Assembly: GCA_029939535.1 (NCBI GenBank)
Contig: JAOZST010000211.1
Coordinates: 1-6,002, forward strand
Direction of reading: 5' to 3'
Source: NBML01 sp029939535
GTDB taxonomy: Bacteria; Desulfobacterota; Desulfobacteria; Desulfobacterales; Desulfobacteraceae
Length of the DNA stretch: 6,002 nt
Positions 5,691-6,002 of the stretch are shown in pieces. The notes below the pieces were generated by a model, which ran no database searches, had not been told where the DNA came from, and was given only the letters and a program-made list of their open reading frames with translations. Numbering within the stretch: position 1 is the first letter of the stretch; each line of letters opens with the position of its first letter. The position numbers were made by a program, and so were the translations under genes.

Positions 5691-5718
5691 GGGGCGGGAT
5701 CTGCGGGATCAGGCGGGG
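5691..5718 (+). other. G-rich stretch matching a G-quadruplex pattern
   Basis: Four G runs (4, 3, 3 and 4 G) are separated by loops of 1, 6 and 7 nt, which meets the common G3+N1-7 rule. It contains two copies of GCGGGATC (5694-5701 and 5703-5710). It lies about 40 bp after the PilZ stop and before the end of the convergent gene, in otherwise AT-rich DNA. It may influence transcript ends, but no standard hairpin terminator is seen. The rest of 5650-5773 shows no gene. Confidence 0.4.
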
Positions 5719-5773
5719 TAAACTCGCAACAAAAAAAAGTCGCTACATAATTGGAGATAAAAGGAACCGGCAA

Positions 5774-6002
5774 TCATTCTAAAATGGTGCGGACGATGTC
5801 TCTACGTCTATCTTTTATCAACATATTTTTTTTATCAGGTCCAAAGATTATTTCTTTAGCAGGAAAATTGCCTTCTCCAAGAATAATGATGAATGCTGTT
5901 TTACCATCACCGGATATGAAAGCAAACTGGCCGGTTTTTAAATGATTAAATGAATCCTCGTCAATGGTAAGAACAGGAAAATACTTTTCATAAAAATGTT
6001 TA
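5774..6002 (-). CDS. C-terminal part of an unrecognised protein (5' end outside window)
   Basis: On the - strand a frame open from the right edge reads 75 residues to TGA at 5774-5776. It includes HFYEKYFPVLTIDEDSF, then GQFAFISGDGKTAFIIILGE, then FPAKEIIFGPDKKNMLIKD and the end RRRDIVRTILE. The composition is well balanced and protein-like, with alternating strand-like hydrophobic segments and a charged C-terminal helix, as in a soluble cytoplasmic protein. It is much more convincing than the + strand frame over the same bases (5751-5945), which I treat as its shadow. The gene converges on the PilZ gene with about 124 bp between the stops. I do not recognise the family, and the start is not in view. 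Confidence 0.7.
   Translation of the reverse strand, partial: KHFYEKYFPVLTIDEDSFNHLKTGQFAFISGDGKTAFIIILGEGNFPAKEIIFGPDKKNMLIKDRRRDIVRTILE

Noticed and set aside
5751..5945. + strand 64-aa ORF
   Set aside because: It overlaps the much more coherent - strand reading at 5774-6002. It has no ribosome-binding site and its composition looks random.

Overview
The window is AT-rich and carries bacterial genes. The trpB-trpA order with an in-between Shine-Dalgarno, the PilZ protein and the overall codon style would fit a Gram-negative anaerobe, perhaps a sulfate-reducing Desulfobacterota. That placement is an impression from protein style, not a measured result.

Left part (1-1103, + strand): the 3' end of trpB (tryptophan synthase beta) is followed after 14 nt by a complete trpA (alpha subunit). 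This is the end of a tryptophan operon. No convincing terminator follows trpA.

Middle-left (1104-2515, - strand): a decayed accessory region read toward trpA. In transcription order it holds four items. First is a small unknown gene whose frame is interrupted by an in-frame UGA at codon 11. Second, 11 nt downstream, is an intact DUF1643-like gene. Third is a possible 42-residue ORF overlapping the DUF1643 3' end. Fourth is a short C-terminal remnant of a hydrophobic, probably membrane, protein. A sigma70-like promoter lies upstream of the first gene.

Centre-right (2516-5239): a complete insertion sequence of 2724 bp, bounded by 29-bp terminal inverted repeats that match at 28 of 29 positions. 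It has two - strand ORFs. OrfA (221 aa) looks like a winged-helix DNA-binding protein. OrfB (603 aa) is a DDE-type transposase with a D-D-(CxxH)-E layout. The two overlap in the -1 frame, and an A AAA AAA slippery heptamer sits in the OrfA frame just before its stop. This predicts an 824-aa OrfAB fusion made by programmed -1 frameshifting. The orfA promoter lies within and around a perfect 15-bp-arm inverted repeat, with a third half-site copy upstream, which suggests autoregulation. I cannot assign the element to a named IS family.

Right part (5240-6002): a small + strand PilZ (cyclic-di-GMP-binding) gene, a G-rich stretch that meets the G-quadruplex pattern, and the 3' end of an unrecognised - strand gene that runs off the window.
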